Notes: a model not told the origin generated them from the letters alone. 64,000 nucleotides of DNA from Myxococcales bacterium (GCA_016794365.1 JAEUKB010000023.1:1-64000); one strand, 5' to 3'; counted from the stretch's first letter, positions 26,958 to 36,783 are shown. Made by a program: numbers and translations.

Positions 26958-27596
26958 ATGGCTGAGCCGGTCGTCTCCGTAAGTTCTCATCCGCTCTTGT
27001 ATGCGCGGGGCTTTGTGACGAAGTTTCCTTCTGCGCTGCGGACGCTGCCTTCGCCCGACTGGCTTGTGCAGCAGCTTCAGCTCGGATCTCCAGCGCCGCT
27101 GTCGCCCAGTGATGCGCTGCGGGCGGCGGTTCGGGATCTGCTTCGTCACGGCGGCTACAAACCGACTGGACGAGGCAAGCCCGCGTCGGAATATCTGCTC
27201 CGCGCGGCGTCCGATGGCTCGCTGTCGTCGATCAACGCGGCGGTCGATGCGTGCAACGTGGTGTCACTGCATGCCGGGCTCCCGATCAGCGTCGTGGATC
27301 TGGCGCGCGCCAAGCTCCCTTTGTCGATTCGGGTTGCCCAAGAAGGAGACAGCTACGTCTTCAATGCGTCGGGACAGACCATCGACCTGGGCGGACTGCT
27401 GTGTCTGTATGACGCCGACGGTCCGTGTGCCAATGCGGTCAAAGACGCGCAGCGTACCAAGACCAGCGACGAAACAACCGAGACAGTATCGATCCTGTGG
27501 GGCTGTCTCGCTTATCAGGAACAGACCGATCGCACGCTGAGCTTTTATCGAGAGCTGCTGGCAAAAATCGGGGCCCACACCACCGTCATCTTGTAG
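26958..27596 (+). CDS. Stand-alone B3/B4 tRNA-synthetase-like domain protein
   Basis: This 212-residue protein resembles the B3/B4 domain of the phenylalanyl-tRNA synthetase beta chain. Segments include 'KPASEYLLRAASDGSLSSINAAVDACNVVSL' and 'GLPISVVDLARA', then a small barrel ending with 'AKIGAHTTVIL'. Stand-alone B3/B4 proteins are thought to edit or bind mischarged tRNA or amino-acid derivatives, but their role is not settled. The ATG at 26958 begins 38 bp after the NtrC gene, so the two may be co-transcribed. No signal peptide was seen. Confidence 0.7.
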   Translation: MAEPVVSVSSHPLLYARGFVTKFPSALRTLPSPDWLVQQLQLGSPAPLSPSDALRAAVRDLLRHGGYKPTGRGKPASEYLLRAASDGSLSSINAAVDACNVVSLHAGLPISVVDLARAKLPLSIRVAQEGDSYVFNASGQTIDLGGLLCLYDADGPCANAVKDAQRTKTSDETTETVSILWGCLAYQEQTDRTLSFYRELLAKIGAHTTVIL

Positions 27597-27635
27597 CGAC
27601 GACAGACGCGCAGCGACGGTGTGTTTCGCGCACAG

Positions 27636-28379
27636 TTAGGCAGGCATCAGACGGAAGAGCTGCTGACCGAGCAGCAGGAACGTGCCCGGAACCACGGTTC
27701 GCTCGGCAGGGATCCGCAGGTACGTTCCATTCGAGCTGGCCAAGTCCTGAAGGTACGGACGACCTTGACGCAGCGAAAAGCGTGCGTGCGTGCCCGATAC
27801 GTAGCCGTCTTCGGAAAACAGGATGTCGCCGCGCTCGCGACCGATGACCACCGCTTCCCCAGCGAGCGGAAACGAGGTGCCTTCGATGATCCGTCCGTCC
27901 TGCGCGCGACCGATGATCATCGTCAGCCGTCCCCAGTAGCCCGGATGCGGAGAGCCCATGATCTCGGTTCCATCGGGCAGCGCCTTCGGCGGACGCATCG
28001 AGTCATAGCGCAGAAGCTCTTGTCCAATCCGCAGCACCGCGCCGTCATACAAAGACTCTTCTTCGGTCAGCTTCAGGAACACGCCGTTTAAGCTGCCCGC
28101 ATCGCGCACCACAAAGCGACCGCCGCCAATCTCGCAGCGAAGGTGGATCGGCGACAGGAAGCTGTCTGCATCGAACAAAGGTCCACTGCCGCGACCGACG
28201 ACGTTGATGCCTTCAAACAGAGGATGAGCGCCGCCTTCGCTGCCATCGGGACGAACCAGCACCAAGCGGCCACGTAGCGCGCCGCGCGGAACGGACTCGA
28301 CGGGCAATGCGACTCCGCACTCCAAACAGAAGCGGCTTCCCGGAGGGTTTGGCTTGCCACAGTTTCTGCAATTCACCAC
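27636..28379 (-). CDS. Zinc-ribbon protein with two FHA domains (A)
   Basis: This 247-residue protein opens with a zinc ribbon ('CRNCGKPNPPGSRFCLECG', CxxC...CxxC) followed by two forkhead-associated domains. The second is canonical: 'VIGRERGDILF', 'VSGTHARFSL' and 'ASSNGTYLRI', with the phosphothreonine-binding Arg, Ser and Asn. The first has 'VVGRGSG', 'LSPIHLRCEI' and 'GSLNGVFLKL'. FHA domains bind phosphothreonine peptides made by Ser/Thr kinases. It is the last gene of a minus-strand run: Ser/Thr kinase, FHA protein B, FHA protein A, with 31 bp between the two FHA genes. It most likely reads the output of that kinase. Confidence 0.85.
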   Translation of the reverse strand: MVNCRNCGKPNPPGSRFCLECGVALPVESVPRGALRGRLVLVRPDGSEGGAHPLFEGINVVGRGSGPLFDADSFLSPIHLRCEIGGGRFVVRDAGSLNGVFLKLTEEESLYDGAVLRIGQELLRYDSMRPPKALPDGTEIMGSPHPGYWGRLTMIIGRAQDGRIIEGTSFPLAGEAVVIGRERGDILFSEDGYVSGTHARFSLRQGRPYLQDLASSNGTYLRIPAERTVVPGTFLLLGQQLFRLMPA

Positions 28380-28410
28380 GAGCTATTCTCCACCGTGAGC
28401 GCGACCCTAC

Positions 28411-29286
28411 TTAGCCAATCTCGACGCGCAGCAGCTGCTGTCCCAAAAAGAGCTGATCACCGTTTTGGAGCTGAACCATGCGCGGCACTTTTTCGTACGT
28501 ACCGTTTTTGCTGCCCAGGTCCGTGACCTGAAAGCGACCGTCTTCCAGCGCAACGATCTGCGCGTGACGGCCCGAGATAAACGGATCTTCGGGAAAGTTC
28601 ACGTCGTTCATCTCGCGCCCAATCGTCACGGTGTCCCCGCGTGAGCGATAGAGCAGACCGACATCGCCACCGACCAAAAACTGCACCAAGGTCAGACGCG
28701 CCTGACGGTGTGGCGAGCAGTAAAAGTACGTTCCCTCCTGATCGGGATACGGAAGAATGTCGGGCTGTGCCGCATCCACCCGCAGGAGCTGTTCTCCGAT
28801 CAAAAGCAGCGTTCCCGACGGCACAATCTTGGGCGTACGCAGCCGCACAAACACGCCGTTGTGAGAGCCATCATCTCGGACCCACAGCTTGCCGCCCTGA
28901 AACAGAAACGTCGCGTGTCGCGGCGACAGCAGCCGATCTTCCGGGAACATCACTGCGCCTTCGAGCCTGCCAGCGACGTGTTCTCCTTCGCTGAGCGGAA
29001 ACGACAAGCCATCTTGGCCATCGCTCCCGAGCAGAACGAGGCGCGTCTTGGTGGTTGCGCCCGTGACCCAGACGGGACGAAGATCGGCTCCGTCCGCTCG
29101 TGTGCCGCAGAAGCCGCAGAAGCGATGCTGCCCAGGAATCTCGGATGCGCAGTTGGGGCAGCTACGAGGACTGTTTGTCGGCCCCGGAACCGACTTGGTT
29201 CCCAAGGCAGCGCCGCACACCGAACACACCGTAGCCGACAGCGGGCTTAGTGTGTCGCAAGCGTCGCAAACAAGACCCAATGTCAT
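28411..29286 (-). CDS. Zinc-ribbon protein with two FHA domains (B)
   Basis: This 291-residue relative of the downstream FHA gene has two CxxC...CxxC ribbons at the N-terminus ('CDACDTLSPLSATVCSVCG' and 'CPNCASEIPGQHRFCGFCG'). FHA 1 has 'VAGRLEG', 'LSPRHATFLF' and 'GSHNGVFVRL'. FHA 2 has 'TIGREMNDVNF', 'ISGRHAQIV' and 'GSKNGTYEKV'. All key Arg/Ser/Asn positions of the second FHA domain are intact. The ATG chosen is the one immediately before 'TLGLVCDACD', where the ribbon begins; an upstream in-frame start at 29340 adds an unlikely leader. Two phosphopeptide readers in tandem suggest clustering of phosphorylated partners. Confidence 0.85.
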   Translation of the reverse strand: MTLGLVCDACDTLSPLSATVCSVCGAALGTKSVPGPTNSPRSCPNCASEIPGQHRFCGFCGTRADGADLRPVWVTGATTKTRLVLLGSDGQDGLSFPLSEGEHVAGRLEGAVMFPEDRLLSPRHATFLFQGGKLWVRDDGSHNGVFVRLRTPKIVPSGTLLLIGEQLLRVDAAQPDILPYPDQEGTYFYCSPHRQARLTLVQFLVGGDVGLLYRSRGDTVTIGREMNDVNFPEDPFISGRHAQIVALEDGRFQVTDLGSKNGTYEKVPRMVQLQNGDQLFLGQQLLRVEIG

Positions 29287-29461
29287 AACATAACAGCCTA
29301 AAAGAATGCGAAGCGGAGTCAAGGCTGCACAGCTTCCCAATCCGTCCTAGGGAAATCGACCGGACCGCAGCGCACGCAAACAGCGCTCAAACACGCACAA
29401 GCCGGTCGCGCGTCCGACAGAGCCAAACGTCAGCGAAGCATTCCGTCGCTGGCTCGAATGA

Positions 29462-31768
29462 TTAGGTGCGGCTCCAGGTGCGACGAACCGTCCACCACAG
29501 AAGCAGCCACATCAGCGCCATCAGCGACAGACCGATGACACCGATGCGCAGCAGGCTCCGACCGAGCGAGGCCACCGGCGCGGTAATGTCTGTCACTCGC
29601 TCTTGCACCAGCACCACCCAGCCGGTATCGCTGCCACGCGCCAGCACCGGACGCATCGTCATCAGCCAGTCGCCCCCGTAGTCGCCGCGCACCGGATCTC
29701 GATAGTGATTGTCATAGAGAAGTCCCGTCGGCAAAGGCTGTCCGATCAACACCGCTTGACGCAGCGCATCCATGCTGCGGATGTACTTGTCGTCCAGACG
29801 ATACGGCGGCAGCGGCTGACGCTTTTTGAGCAGCTCTGACAAGTGCGGATGCTGGAGCACCAGCCCTTTGTGTCCCGTCCAGTCTTCTCGACCATCGACC
29901 AGCACTGCAATCTGCCGATCGCTGCTGTTGCCCGATGGATGCAGCTCGCCAAAGCGTCCCAACTCGACCGTCATGCTGAGCACGCCGACCACTTTGCGCG
30001 TCGCGCCTCGGCTCCAGATCGGAACCGAAAAGGCAACCAGCCGCGTCCGGGTCGCTTGGCTGGGAAACACCACCGAGCGATGCGGCTTCTGAATCGGCTG
30101 AATCTGACTGACGGGTGTTTCGCGTGGAAGCTCATGCCCGAGCCCGTGGAAGTAGTCACGAAACGCCCAGTTCTTGCCGATGGTGTCGCTTTTCGGAGAA
30201 CGCGCCACTTGCAGACCTGTGACGCTCGTGACCAGCCAGCTTGCTGCGGCCAGATCTTGATTTTCTCGGCTGAGCGCTTCGATCCAGCGCTGAAGCTCCG
30301 CGTGCGGTTCTTTTGGACCCTCGACGGACGCCGACAGCACCGCCCGAAGCTCTGGATCGAGCGCCGCCTGCTCTAGCACATTCCAGCGACGATCGATCTC
30401 GCGTCCGGCTGTCTCTGCGACGAAGCGGGCCGCAAACTGACTGGCTTCCTGCGCTCGCCGAGTGACCGCCACCGACGATGTCTGCACCGCCACGCGCACA
30501 CCTTTGAGCGCCACAAGCGACGTTCCGATAAGCAGCAGCGCCGGTCCCAGCGCCCCGAGGAGCAGCAGCGGTCGCTTCTGCTGCCGCGCACTGCGCTGCT
30601 CTATCGCGGTCAGCACCGCTTGTACGTTCGGAAAGCGCTGCGCCGGATCGGTGGCCAGACAGCGCGACACAATCTTGCCAAGCGCTTGATCGATGCCGCG
30701 CCGATGATGATGAACCTCGGGAGGCCGCGAGCAGAGCAGAAACTCGCGATAGATCCGCAGCCGCTCGGGCAGCGTCGTCGCGCGTCGCAAGAGTGGCTGC
30801 ATCGGTCCATCCCGATACGGCGGCGAGCCAACCAGCATCGCGTACAGCATCGCGCCCAGCGCATAGACATCCCAGCGCGCATCCGGCACCGCCAGCAGAT
30901 CCGCTTGCTCAGGAGCCATGTAAAAAAACGTCCCGAGCGACGGCTTCTGATCGGTGGACAGCCGCGACTGCCCAAAGTCGCACAGCCGAGGCTTGCCGCT
31001 CCCGTCGAACAGCACGTTCGCTGGCTTCAGATCGCAGTGCAAGATGCCGCGTCCGTGGGCTTTTTGCAGCGCGCGCGCGATCACCTTGGTGATGTTCACA
31101 GCCTCGGCAATCGGAAGTGGGCCACTGCGCAGTCGCTCCTCCAGCGAGCCGTGTCCCAGGTATTCCATCACGTAATACGGCGGACTGTGTTCCCAGCCCA
31201 CCGCCAGAAGCTGCACGATGTCCCGCTCGGTATACAAAAACGCCAGCGACTCGACTTCACGTCGCAGCAGGTGAAAGTCGAGCCCGCCCGAGTGAGCGTA
31301 GAACTTGATCGCGACGCTCTTGCCGGTGTTTTTCTGAATCGCCAGCCACACCGTCCCGTACGCGCCTCGTCCGAGCGGCTGCTTGATCTCGTAGCCTTCC
31401 ACTTCGGCAGGCGGCGGCTGATCCAAGTCGAGCAGCGACCCACTGATGCCCTGCTTGGCACTGGTTGGCGAGCCACTGCCAGGCCCAGCTGCGCCCGGCG
31501 ATCCAAGCTGGGGCGTTGCGTGAGCCACCGGCAGCGTCTGCGCCAGCGCCGTCGAGCCCAGCGTGTCTTGGGTCGCATACAGCGGGTCCACAGCGGGCAG
31601 CACATGCGCAGGGACCGACGAGTCCGGTTCCAGCGTCGTACGTAGGTCTTTCTGGGTGGATGACAAACCGAGTCGCACCTTACCACGCCCCGAGCCTTGG
31701 CGCGCGCATGTCGGTCCGTTCTGCGACGTGAAATCCCTAGCCACGCACCCTGCCGGTTTCCCAGACAA
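29462..31768 (-). CDS. Membrane Ser/Thr kinase with extracellular Cache-like sensor
   Basis: At 768 residues from a TTG start (uncertain), this protein has a low-complexity N-terminal 120 residues and then a kinase domain ('LGRGAYGTVWLA', 'VAIKFY', 'HCDLKPANVLF', 'CDFGQSRL', 'APEQADL'). Unlike the classic HRD, the catalytic loop begins HCD. A transmembrane helix follows near residue 400 ('PLLLLGALGPALLLIGTSLVAL'), then about 310 periplasmic residues with a double-Cache-like pattern ('NWAFRDYFHGLGHELPRETPVSQIQ'). A last transmembrane helix ('VIGLSLMALMWLLLWW') lies near the C-terminus. This resembles myxobacterial kinases that sense small ligands. Two double-FHA genes lie downstream on the same strand. 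A 125-bp gap separates them, so co-transcription is possible but not certain. Confidence 0.85.
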   Translation of the reverse strand: MSGKPAGCVARDFTSQNGPTCARQGSGRGKVRLGLSSTQKDLRTTLEPDSSVPAHVLPAVDPLYATQDTLGSTALAQTLPVAHATPQLGSPGAAGPGSGSPTSAKQGISGSLLDLDQPPPAEVEGYEIKQPLGRGAYGTVWLAIQKNTGKSVAIKFYAHSGGLDFHLLRREVESLAFLYTERDIVQLLAVGWEHSPPYYVMEYLGHGSLEERLRSGPLPIAEAVNITKVIARALQKAHGRGILHCDLKPANVLFDGSGKPRLCDFGQSRLSTDQKPSLGTFFYMAPEQADLLAVPDARWDVYALGAMLYAMLVGSPPYRDGPMQPLLRRATTLPERLRIYREFLLCSRPPEVHHHRRGIDQALGKIVSRCLATDPAQRFPNVQAVLTAIEQRSARQQKRPLLLLGALGPALLLIGTSLVALKGVRVAVQTSSVAVTRRAQEASQFAARFVAETAGREIDRRWNVLEQAALDPELRAVLSASVEGPKEPHAELQRWIEALSRENQDLAAASWLVTSVTGLQVARSPKSDTIGKNWAFRDYFHGLGHELPRETPVSQIQPIQKPHRSVVFPSQATRTRLVAFSVPIWSRGATRKVVGVLSMTVELGRFGELHPSGNSSDRQIAVLVDGREDWTGHKGLVLQHPHLSELLKKRQPLPPYRLDDKYIRSMDALRQAVLIGQPLPTGLLYDNHYRDPVRGDYGGDWLMTMRPVLARGSDTGWVVLVQERVTDITAPVASLGRSLLRIGVIGLSLMALMWLLLWWTVRRTWSRT

Positions 31769-31835
31769 AAGCGTGCGGTTTGCCTGCGGGCGACAATTGA
31801 CCCTGACAAATGAATCCGGCTACGATGCTTCGAAC

Positions 31836-33518
31836 GTGCCCCGCTCTCGAGTGCTACGTCGCCTCCCGGCGCAGTTACCCTCTTCGGTCGTCCTCGGCCT
31901 GCTGCTGCTCGATCCGTGCGAAGGTCGAGCCGCCAACGTGCAGGTTGACTCGCAGATCGTGGGTCAGCTCTATGAGCTGCGGACTGCCGATGCTGGGAAC
32001 TCGGATCTGCGCCTGGTCGATCGACGACGGCTCACGACGTATCTGGGTCTGCAAATCACTGGACTTGGGCCCAAAGACGACGACGGCCTGCCCGGCTGGC
32101 GAAATCAGTTTTCCGTCCAGTTCCAGATGCGCTTCGACGCCGACTTTGGCGATTATCTCTGTGCGTTCGGTCGCTCGACCTATGGCGGCGCGCTCGGCTG
32201 TCTGGGACGGGAAAAAGGCGGCAAGAGCCTGAGCCCCGAGCTAAGCAACTACAAGCCAGAGATCCTGCAAGGCTACGTCGAAGGCCAGAGCCTGGGTGGT
32301 TGGATCGATCTGCGGCTGGGACGACAAATCCAGTGGGATCTGTTTGATCTGCGTGCGTTCGACGGGCTGTGGATTCAGGCGCGCACACCGATTTACCTGG
32401 CCGTCGAGGTCTTCGGTGGCCTGTCGCAAAACGGAAGCTTGCTCATTGACTCGCCGATCTACGCGCTGGATGGCACTTCACGCAGCGTCAATCCCAACGT
32501 CAGCGATGATGAACAACAGCTAGACGCCTATCAACCGACCGTCGGCTTTTCGGTGCGATCCTATGGGCTGCGCGACGTGCAGACCCGGATTTCCTATCGT
32601 CGGACGTTTTCTCCGACGCGGAACCTAGCGCCCGCAGGCTGCCAAAGCGGCATCGATCCAGCCGAGCAAGCGTGCGCACCCAGCTTTGGCACCATCGAGG
32701 AACGGCTCGCTTATTCGCTGCACGGACGGCTGCTCCAAGGTCGGCTGCAAGGCTATGGCGGCTTTCGCTACGACTTTGTCAGCGGCAAGCTCGACGACGG
32801 ACACGCTGGACTGCGCGGCGCACCCCAGAGCGGTCACTTTCTGCTCGCGGAGTATCGCTACGTCGCACCGACCTTTGACGGCGACTCCATCTGGAACGTC
32901 TTTTCGTCGCAGCCTTATCACGATGTCCGCGTGGCGTACGATGGACGACTGCGCAATCGGCTCGACGAAGCAGGCAATCGTCGCTTCGGCGATGTCTCTC
33001 TCTACGCCAGCGGCTTTGCCCGAATGTTCCAGAGCACCGAACATACCGCGCTCCGTGGCACCGGACCGCTCACCGCGTCGTTTGGCGGCAGCGCCGGAGT
33101 CCGCTGGCAGCGCGAATCTGGACTGCTTCGGCTCGATGCCTACGGCGATGGCGGCTACGGCGGACTGCGCGCGGGCAGCGATCTCAGCGGACGGATCTTG
33201 GTGCTCCGCAACCGACTCGGCTTCGAGGGTCGCCTGCTCTACATGTACTTTGCGGACGACATGAAGACCGACAACCGCAGCCACATGTTCGGCATGCAGC
33301 TTGGCGCGCGCTGGGCCATCGTGAGCGGACTTCTCCTACACGTTCTCGCCGAAAACAACATCGACAGATATTACAACTCTCAGCTTCGACTTTTGGCCAT
33401 GCTTGATCTGTCGTACCTCCTCGGTCCAAGCGGTGGCGGCGTTCCACCCGCTGGCCTTCTGCAAATGGGGCTCGGAAGCTTCCCATCGCTCGGTCCACAA
33501 GCGGGGGTGCTCAGATGA
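31836..33518 (+). CDS. Putative outer-membrane beta-barrel protein
   Basis: This protein of about 560 residues has a signal peptide ('SSVVLGLLLLDPCEGRAA') and a body rich in alternating aromatic strands ('LRLGRQIQWDLFDLRAFDGLWIQARTPIYLAVEVF', 'RFDADFGDYLCAFGRSTY'), typical of an outer-membrane barrel. Its 3' end overlaps the next gene by four bases (ATGA), so the two are translationally coupled. The partner is a 13-haem c-type cytochrome, which suggests a porin-cytochrome unit. The start is a GTG at 31836. A longer open frame extending back into the divergent kinase gene is rejected. No family name is recognised. Confidence 0.6.
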   Translation: MPRSRVLRRLPAQLPSSVVLGLLLLDPCEGRAANVQVDSQIVGQLYELRTADAGNSDLRLVDRRRLTTYLGLQITGLGPKDDDGLPGWRNQFSVQFQMRFDADFGDYLCAFGRSTYGGALGCLGREKGGKSLSPELSNYKPEILQGYVEGQSLGGWIDLRLGRQIQWDLFDLRAFDGLWIQARTPIYLAVEVFGGLSQNGSLLIDSPIYALDGTSRSVNPNVSDDEQQLDAYQPTVGFSVRSYGLRDVQTRISYRRTFSPTRNLAPAGCQSGIDPAEQACAPSFGTIEERLAYSLHGRLLQGRLQGYGGFRYDFVSGKLDDGHAGLRGAPQSGHFLLAEYRYVAPTFDGDSIWNVFSSQPYHDVRVAYDGRLRNRLDEAGNRRFGDVSLYASGFARMFQSTEHTALRGTGPLTASFGGSAGVRWQRESGLLRLDAYGDGGYGGLRAGSDLSGRILVLRNRLGFEGRLLYMYFADDMKTDNRSHMFGMQLGARWAIVSGLLLHVLAENNIDRYYNSQLRLLAMLDLSYLLGPSGGGVPPAGLLQMGLGSFPSLGPQAGVLR

Positions 33519-35047
33519 TCGGAGCCTCCGTCGCGCCCTTCCGTCCCCATCGATCCATCGCGCTGTGGCTGATGCTGCTCTGTGCGGTCTTTTCCGACGC
33601 TGCGCTGGCCAAAAAGAAGAAAGTCCAGCCGCCCGAGCCACCGCCCGTGGTGGAAGCCCAGCCTGCGCCCGTGACGCCACCGCCGCCGCCGCCCCCGAGT
33701 GTTGCGGTCGAGCCCGCACCCAGCGCGAACCTCAAGCTGGACCAGCTGCTATCGGTCAAAAACCTTCCAAAGGCCGATGCCGCCAGCCGAGGCGAGCGAT
33801 CCCGCGTGATCTATCCCGATCAGACGATTCCGCTGCGCTTTTCGCACAAGAATCACCTGGCCAGAGACATCGCGTGCGACAGCTGTCACCCAGCGGCGCT
33901 GACTTCCACGAGCGCGCGCGATCGACTGCTGCCCACCGAAGAAGACTGCGCCGTCTGTCACCCGATTGACCGCGCCGATCCGTACAAGAAGACCTCGGCT
34001 GCACCGGCCTCTTGCGCGACCTGTCACGTCGGCGTTCCGAGTGAGCCCGGTCCCGAAACGCCCGCTCCCGGCAAAGACTTCGAGGCCCAGATCGCGCGCA
34101 TCGTCATTCCCGATCCGAACCTCAAGTTCAATCACAAGCAGCACATCGACAAGCAGGTGCCTTGCGCAACCTGTCACGGCGACCTGTCCAAAGTCGATCT
34201 CGCCACCCGCGAGCAGCTTCCCAAGATGGAGCAGTGTCTGTCCTGCCACGATGGCCTGATGCTCCCCAGCAAAGCGCCGCCGCCCGTCGCAGCGACGCCA
34301 AAGCCAGTCGCCGATAGCAAGCCGGTGATGCTGTCCGGTCGCACCGCTCGCGGACCGAGCCCGCGCTGTAGCACCTGCCACCTTCAGCAGTCCGACGGCC
34401 TGCTCGCCACGCGCTTTCCAACCGGAGTGCTCGCCCCATCGGGAACCTTGCGCGGCGACGTACACGGCATGGACTGGAAGCGCAACCACCGTCAGCCTGC
34501 GCTCAACGACCCCGAATACTGCGGCGCGTGCCACAGCCAGTCGTGGTGTCAGTCGTGCCACAACGGCGTCGTCCGTCCGCTCGATCTACACGGGGGAGAC
34601 TACGTCAGCCGTCACGCCATCGAAGCCCGTCGCAACCAGCCCGACTGCGGATCGTGCCATCGACGACAGACCTTCTGCCTGGGCTGTCATGAGCGCCTGG
34701 GCGTCGTGTCCCACAGCTCGCTCCCCGGCAGCCCGCCGATTGGATCGTTTTTCCCCGGCAGCTCGCGACGCTTTCACCCCGAAGGCTGGGCCAGCCCCAT
34801 CGCCGGAGCCAGCCATCACTCCTGGGAAGCGCAGCGCAACCTACGCACCTGCACCTCGTGCCATCGCGAGGAAACCTGCATCGACTGTCACAGCTCCCTG
34901 CCGGGCGGACGCTTTTCCATCGGCAAAAACCCACACGGCACCGACTGGTTAAGCTCGGGTCGCTGTCAGTCGATTCAGTCGCGCAATGCCCGCGTCTGCC
35001 TCAAGTGTCACCGCGATGGCAGCGCCCAGATGTCCTGCATCAACTAG
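33515..35047 (+). CDS. Multihaem c-type cytochrome (13 CxxCH motifs)
   Basis: This 510-residue exported protein has a signal peptide ('LWLMLLCAVFSDAALA'), a proline-rich linker and 13 CxxCH haem-binding motifs: CDSCH, CAVCH, CATCH (twice), CLSCH, CSTCH, CGACH, CQSCH, CGSCH, CLGCH, CTSCH, CIDCH and CLKCH. The 'FSHKNHLARDIACDSCH' and 'FNHKQHIDKQVPCATCH' stretches place His ligands before the motif, as in cytochrome c3/c7-like and doubled-CxxCH families. It should be a periplasmic or outer-membrane-associated electron wire. Translational coupling with the preceding barrel gene argues that they work as one complex. No assembly proteins (Ccm) are nearby. Confidence 0.9.
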   Translation: MIGASVAPFRPHRSIALWLMLLCAVFSDAALAKKKKVQPPEPPPVVEAQPAPVTPPPPPPPSVAVEPAPSANLKLDQLLSVKNLPKADAASRGERSRVIYPDQTIPLRFSHKNHLARDIACDSCHPAALTSTSARDRLLPTEEDCAVCHPIDRADPYKKTSAAPASCATCHVGVPSEPGPETPAPGKDFEAQIARIVIPDPNLKFNHKQHIDKQVPCATCHGDLSKVDLATREQLPKMEQCLSCHDGLMLPSKAPPPVAATPKPVADSKPVMLSGRTARGPSPRCSTCHLQQSDGLLATRFPTGVLAPSGTLRGDVHGMDWKRNHRQPALNDPEYCGACHSQSWCQSCHNGVVRPLDLHGGDYVSRHAIEARRNQPDCGSCHRRQTFCLGCHERLGVVSHSSLPGSPPIGSFFPGSSRRFHPEGWASPIAGASHHSWEAQRNLRTCTSCHREETCIDCHSSLPGGRFSIGKNPHGTDWLSSGRCQSIQSRNARVCLKCHRDGSAQMSCIN

Positions 35048-35082
35048 GCGCTCGCAGCCCGCACACGCTGCGCTCGCAGTCC

Positions 35083-36783
35083 TTATCCTTGGTACTCGCC
35101 GAACACCTGACGCAGCGCATCGGCCACTTCTCCGACGGTTGCCTGTGCCTTGACCGCATCGAGGATCGCCACCACCAGGTTGTTTTGCCCGTCTGAAGCT
35201 TGGCTCGCCTTGCGTGACAGAGCCTGAAGCGCCGCCTGCGTCTGCTGCTCATCGCGCGCCTGGCGAAACGCCCGGACTTCGGCAATGCGATCTTGTTCCG
35301 CCTGCGGATCCAGGTGGTGCAGACCCTTGGGCGCGGCTTCCTTGATCACAAAGTCGTTTACGCCGACGACGATCCGCTGCTTGTTTTCGACCTGTCGCTG
35401 GTACTCGTACGCGCGTCGCTCGATCTCGCGCTGTGGATAGCGCTGCTCAATCGCCGACACCATCCCGCCCAGCTCGTCGATGCGCGCAATGTACTCTCGC
35501 GCCTTGTGTTCAATCTGGTCCGTCAGGGCTTCGACGGCATAGCTACCACCGAGCGGATCCACCAAGTCGGCCACGCCCGATTCATAGGCCAGCACTTGCT
35601 GCGTTCGCAGTGCCAGCAGCGCCGACTGCTCCGAGGGAAGCGCCAGCGCCTCATCGTAGCCATTCACATGCAGCGACTGACAGCCGCCCAAGATGGCCCC
35701 AAGTGCCTGCACACTGTTGCGCACCACGTTGCACAGCGGCTGCTGCGCCGTCAGCATCGATCCCGCCGTCTGACAGTGAAAGCGCAGCATCTGGCTCTTT
35801 TCGTCTTGGGCCGCAAAGCGCTCTCGCATGATCCGCGCCCACAGCCGACGCGCCGCCCGGAACTTCGCCACTTCTTCGATCAGGTTGTTGTGACCGTTGA
35901 AGAAAAACGACAGCCGAGGCGCAAACTCATCCACCTTCAGCCCCACCGCCATCGCGGCTTCGACGTACGCAATGCCATCTGCCAGCGTGAACGCGACCTC
36001 TTGCACCGCATCGCAGCCCGCTTCGCGAATGTGATAGCCGCTGATGCTGATCGTGTTCCACTGCGGCAGCTCGGCGTGACAAAACGAAAACAGATCCGTA
36101 ATCAGTCGCAGCGACGGACGAGGCGGATAAATGTACGTCCCGCGCGCCATGTATTCCTTCAGGATGTCGTTTTGCACCGTGCCGCCGAGCAGCTTCCGCG
36201 ACACGCCTTGCTCATCCGCCACCGCGACGTACAGCGCCAGCAGCGTCGCCGCCGTCGAGTTGATCGTCATCGAAGTCGTGATCTTGTCGAGCGGCAGCCC
36301 CGCCAGCAGCACCCGCATATCAGCCAGCGAGGCAATCGACACCCCGACCCGACCGACTTCTCCGCTCGATAGCTCATGGTCGGGATCGCGTCCCATCTGC
36401 GTCGGCAGATCAAACGCCACCGAGAGCCCGGTCTGTCCCCGCGCAAGCAGATAGTGATAGCGCTGGTTCGAGTCCTTCGCCGAGCCAAAGCCCGCGTACT
36501 GCCGCATCGTCCACAGCCGACCGCGATACATGTTCGGCTGCACACCGCGCGTAAACGGATACTCGCCAGGAAGTCCCAGTCCGTCGAGATACTCGCTGCG
36601 TCCTTCGGATTCATCGGCCTGGGTATGCGGCGCATCGAGCGGCGTGTACAGGTCCGAAAGCTCCACATCCGCATCGGTGGCAAAGCGCGACCGACGCGGC
36701 GGAGCCTTGGTCACAAGCTTGTTTACGCGGCCTTTGAACGCCGCAATCCGACTTTGCAGGGTCGGCAAGGACTTCGTCGTCAT
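35083..36783 (-). CDS. Acyl-CoA mutase large subunit (methylmalonyl-CoA mutase family, no B12 domain)
   Basis: This 566-residue protein has the substrate-binding barrel of the B12-dependent acyl-CoA mutases: '[31 protein letters not shown]', '[17 protein letters not shown]', 'TSMTINSTA', '[11 protein letters not shown]' and '[14 protein letters not shown]'. The gene ends soon after '[15 protein letters not shown]', so the C-terminal cobalamin-binding domain (DxHxxG) is absent. This is the layout of split mutases (methylmalonyl-, ethylmalonyl- or isobutyryl-type), whose small B12 subunit is encoded separately. No such gene is within the window. The exact substrate cannot be fixed by eye. It is divergent from a SCP-x thiolase. 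Confidence 0.85.
   Translation of the reverse strand: MTTKSLPTLQSRIAAFKGRVNKLVTKAPPRRSRFATDADVELSDLYTPLDAPHTQADESEGRSEYLDGLGLPGEYPFTRGVQPNMYRGRLWTMRQYAGFGSAKDSNQRYHYLLARGQTGLSVAFDLPTQMGRDPDHELSSGEVGRVGVSIASLADMRVLLAGLPLDKITTSMTINSTAATLLALYVAVADEQGVSRKLLGGTVQNDILKEYMARGTYIYPPRPSLRLITDLFSFCHAELPQWNTISISGYHIREAGCDAVQEVAFTLADGIAYVEAAMAVGLKVDEFAPRLSFFFNGHNNLIEEVAKFRAARRLWARIMRERFAAQDEKSQMLRFHCQTAGSMLTAQQPLCNVVRNSVQALGAILGGCQSLHVNGYDEALALPSEQSALLALRTQQVLAYESGVADLVDPLGGSYAVEALTDQIEHKAREYIARIDELGGMVSAIEQRYPQREIERRAYEYQRQVENKQRIVVGVNDFVIKEAAPKGLHHLDPQAEQDRIAEVRAFRQARDEQQTQAALQALSRKASQASDGQNNLVVAILDAVKAQATVGEVADALRQVFGEYQG

Noticed and set aside
31563..31835. Upstream extension of the barrel gene into the kinase gene
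   Set aside because: The extension overlaps the divergent kinase coding region and lacks a signal peptide. The GTG at 31836 gives a clean export signal.
33515..35047. Assignment of the cytochrome as MtrA or OmcS
   Set aside because: The motif number (13) and linker composition do not match those families by eye. Only 'multihaem c-type cytochrome' is supported.
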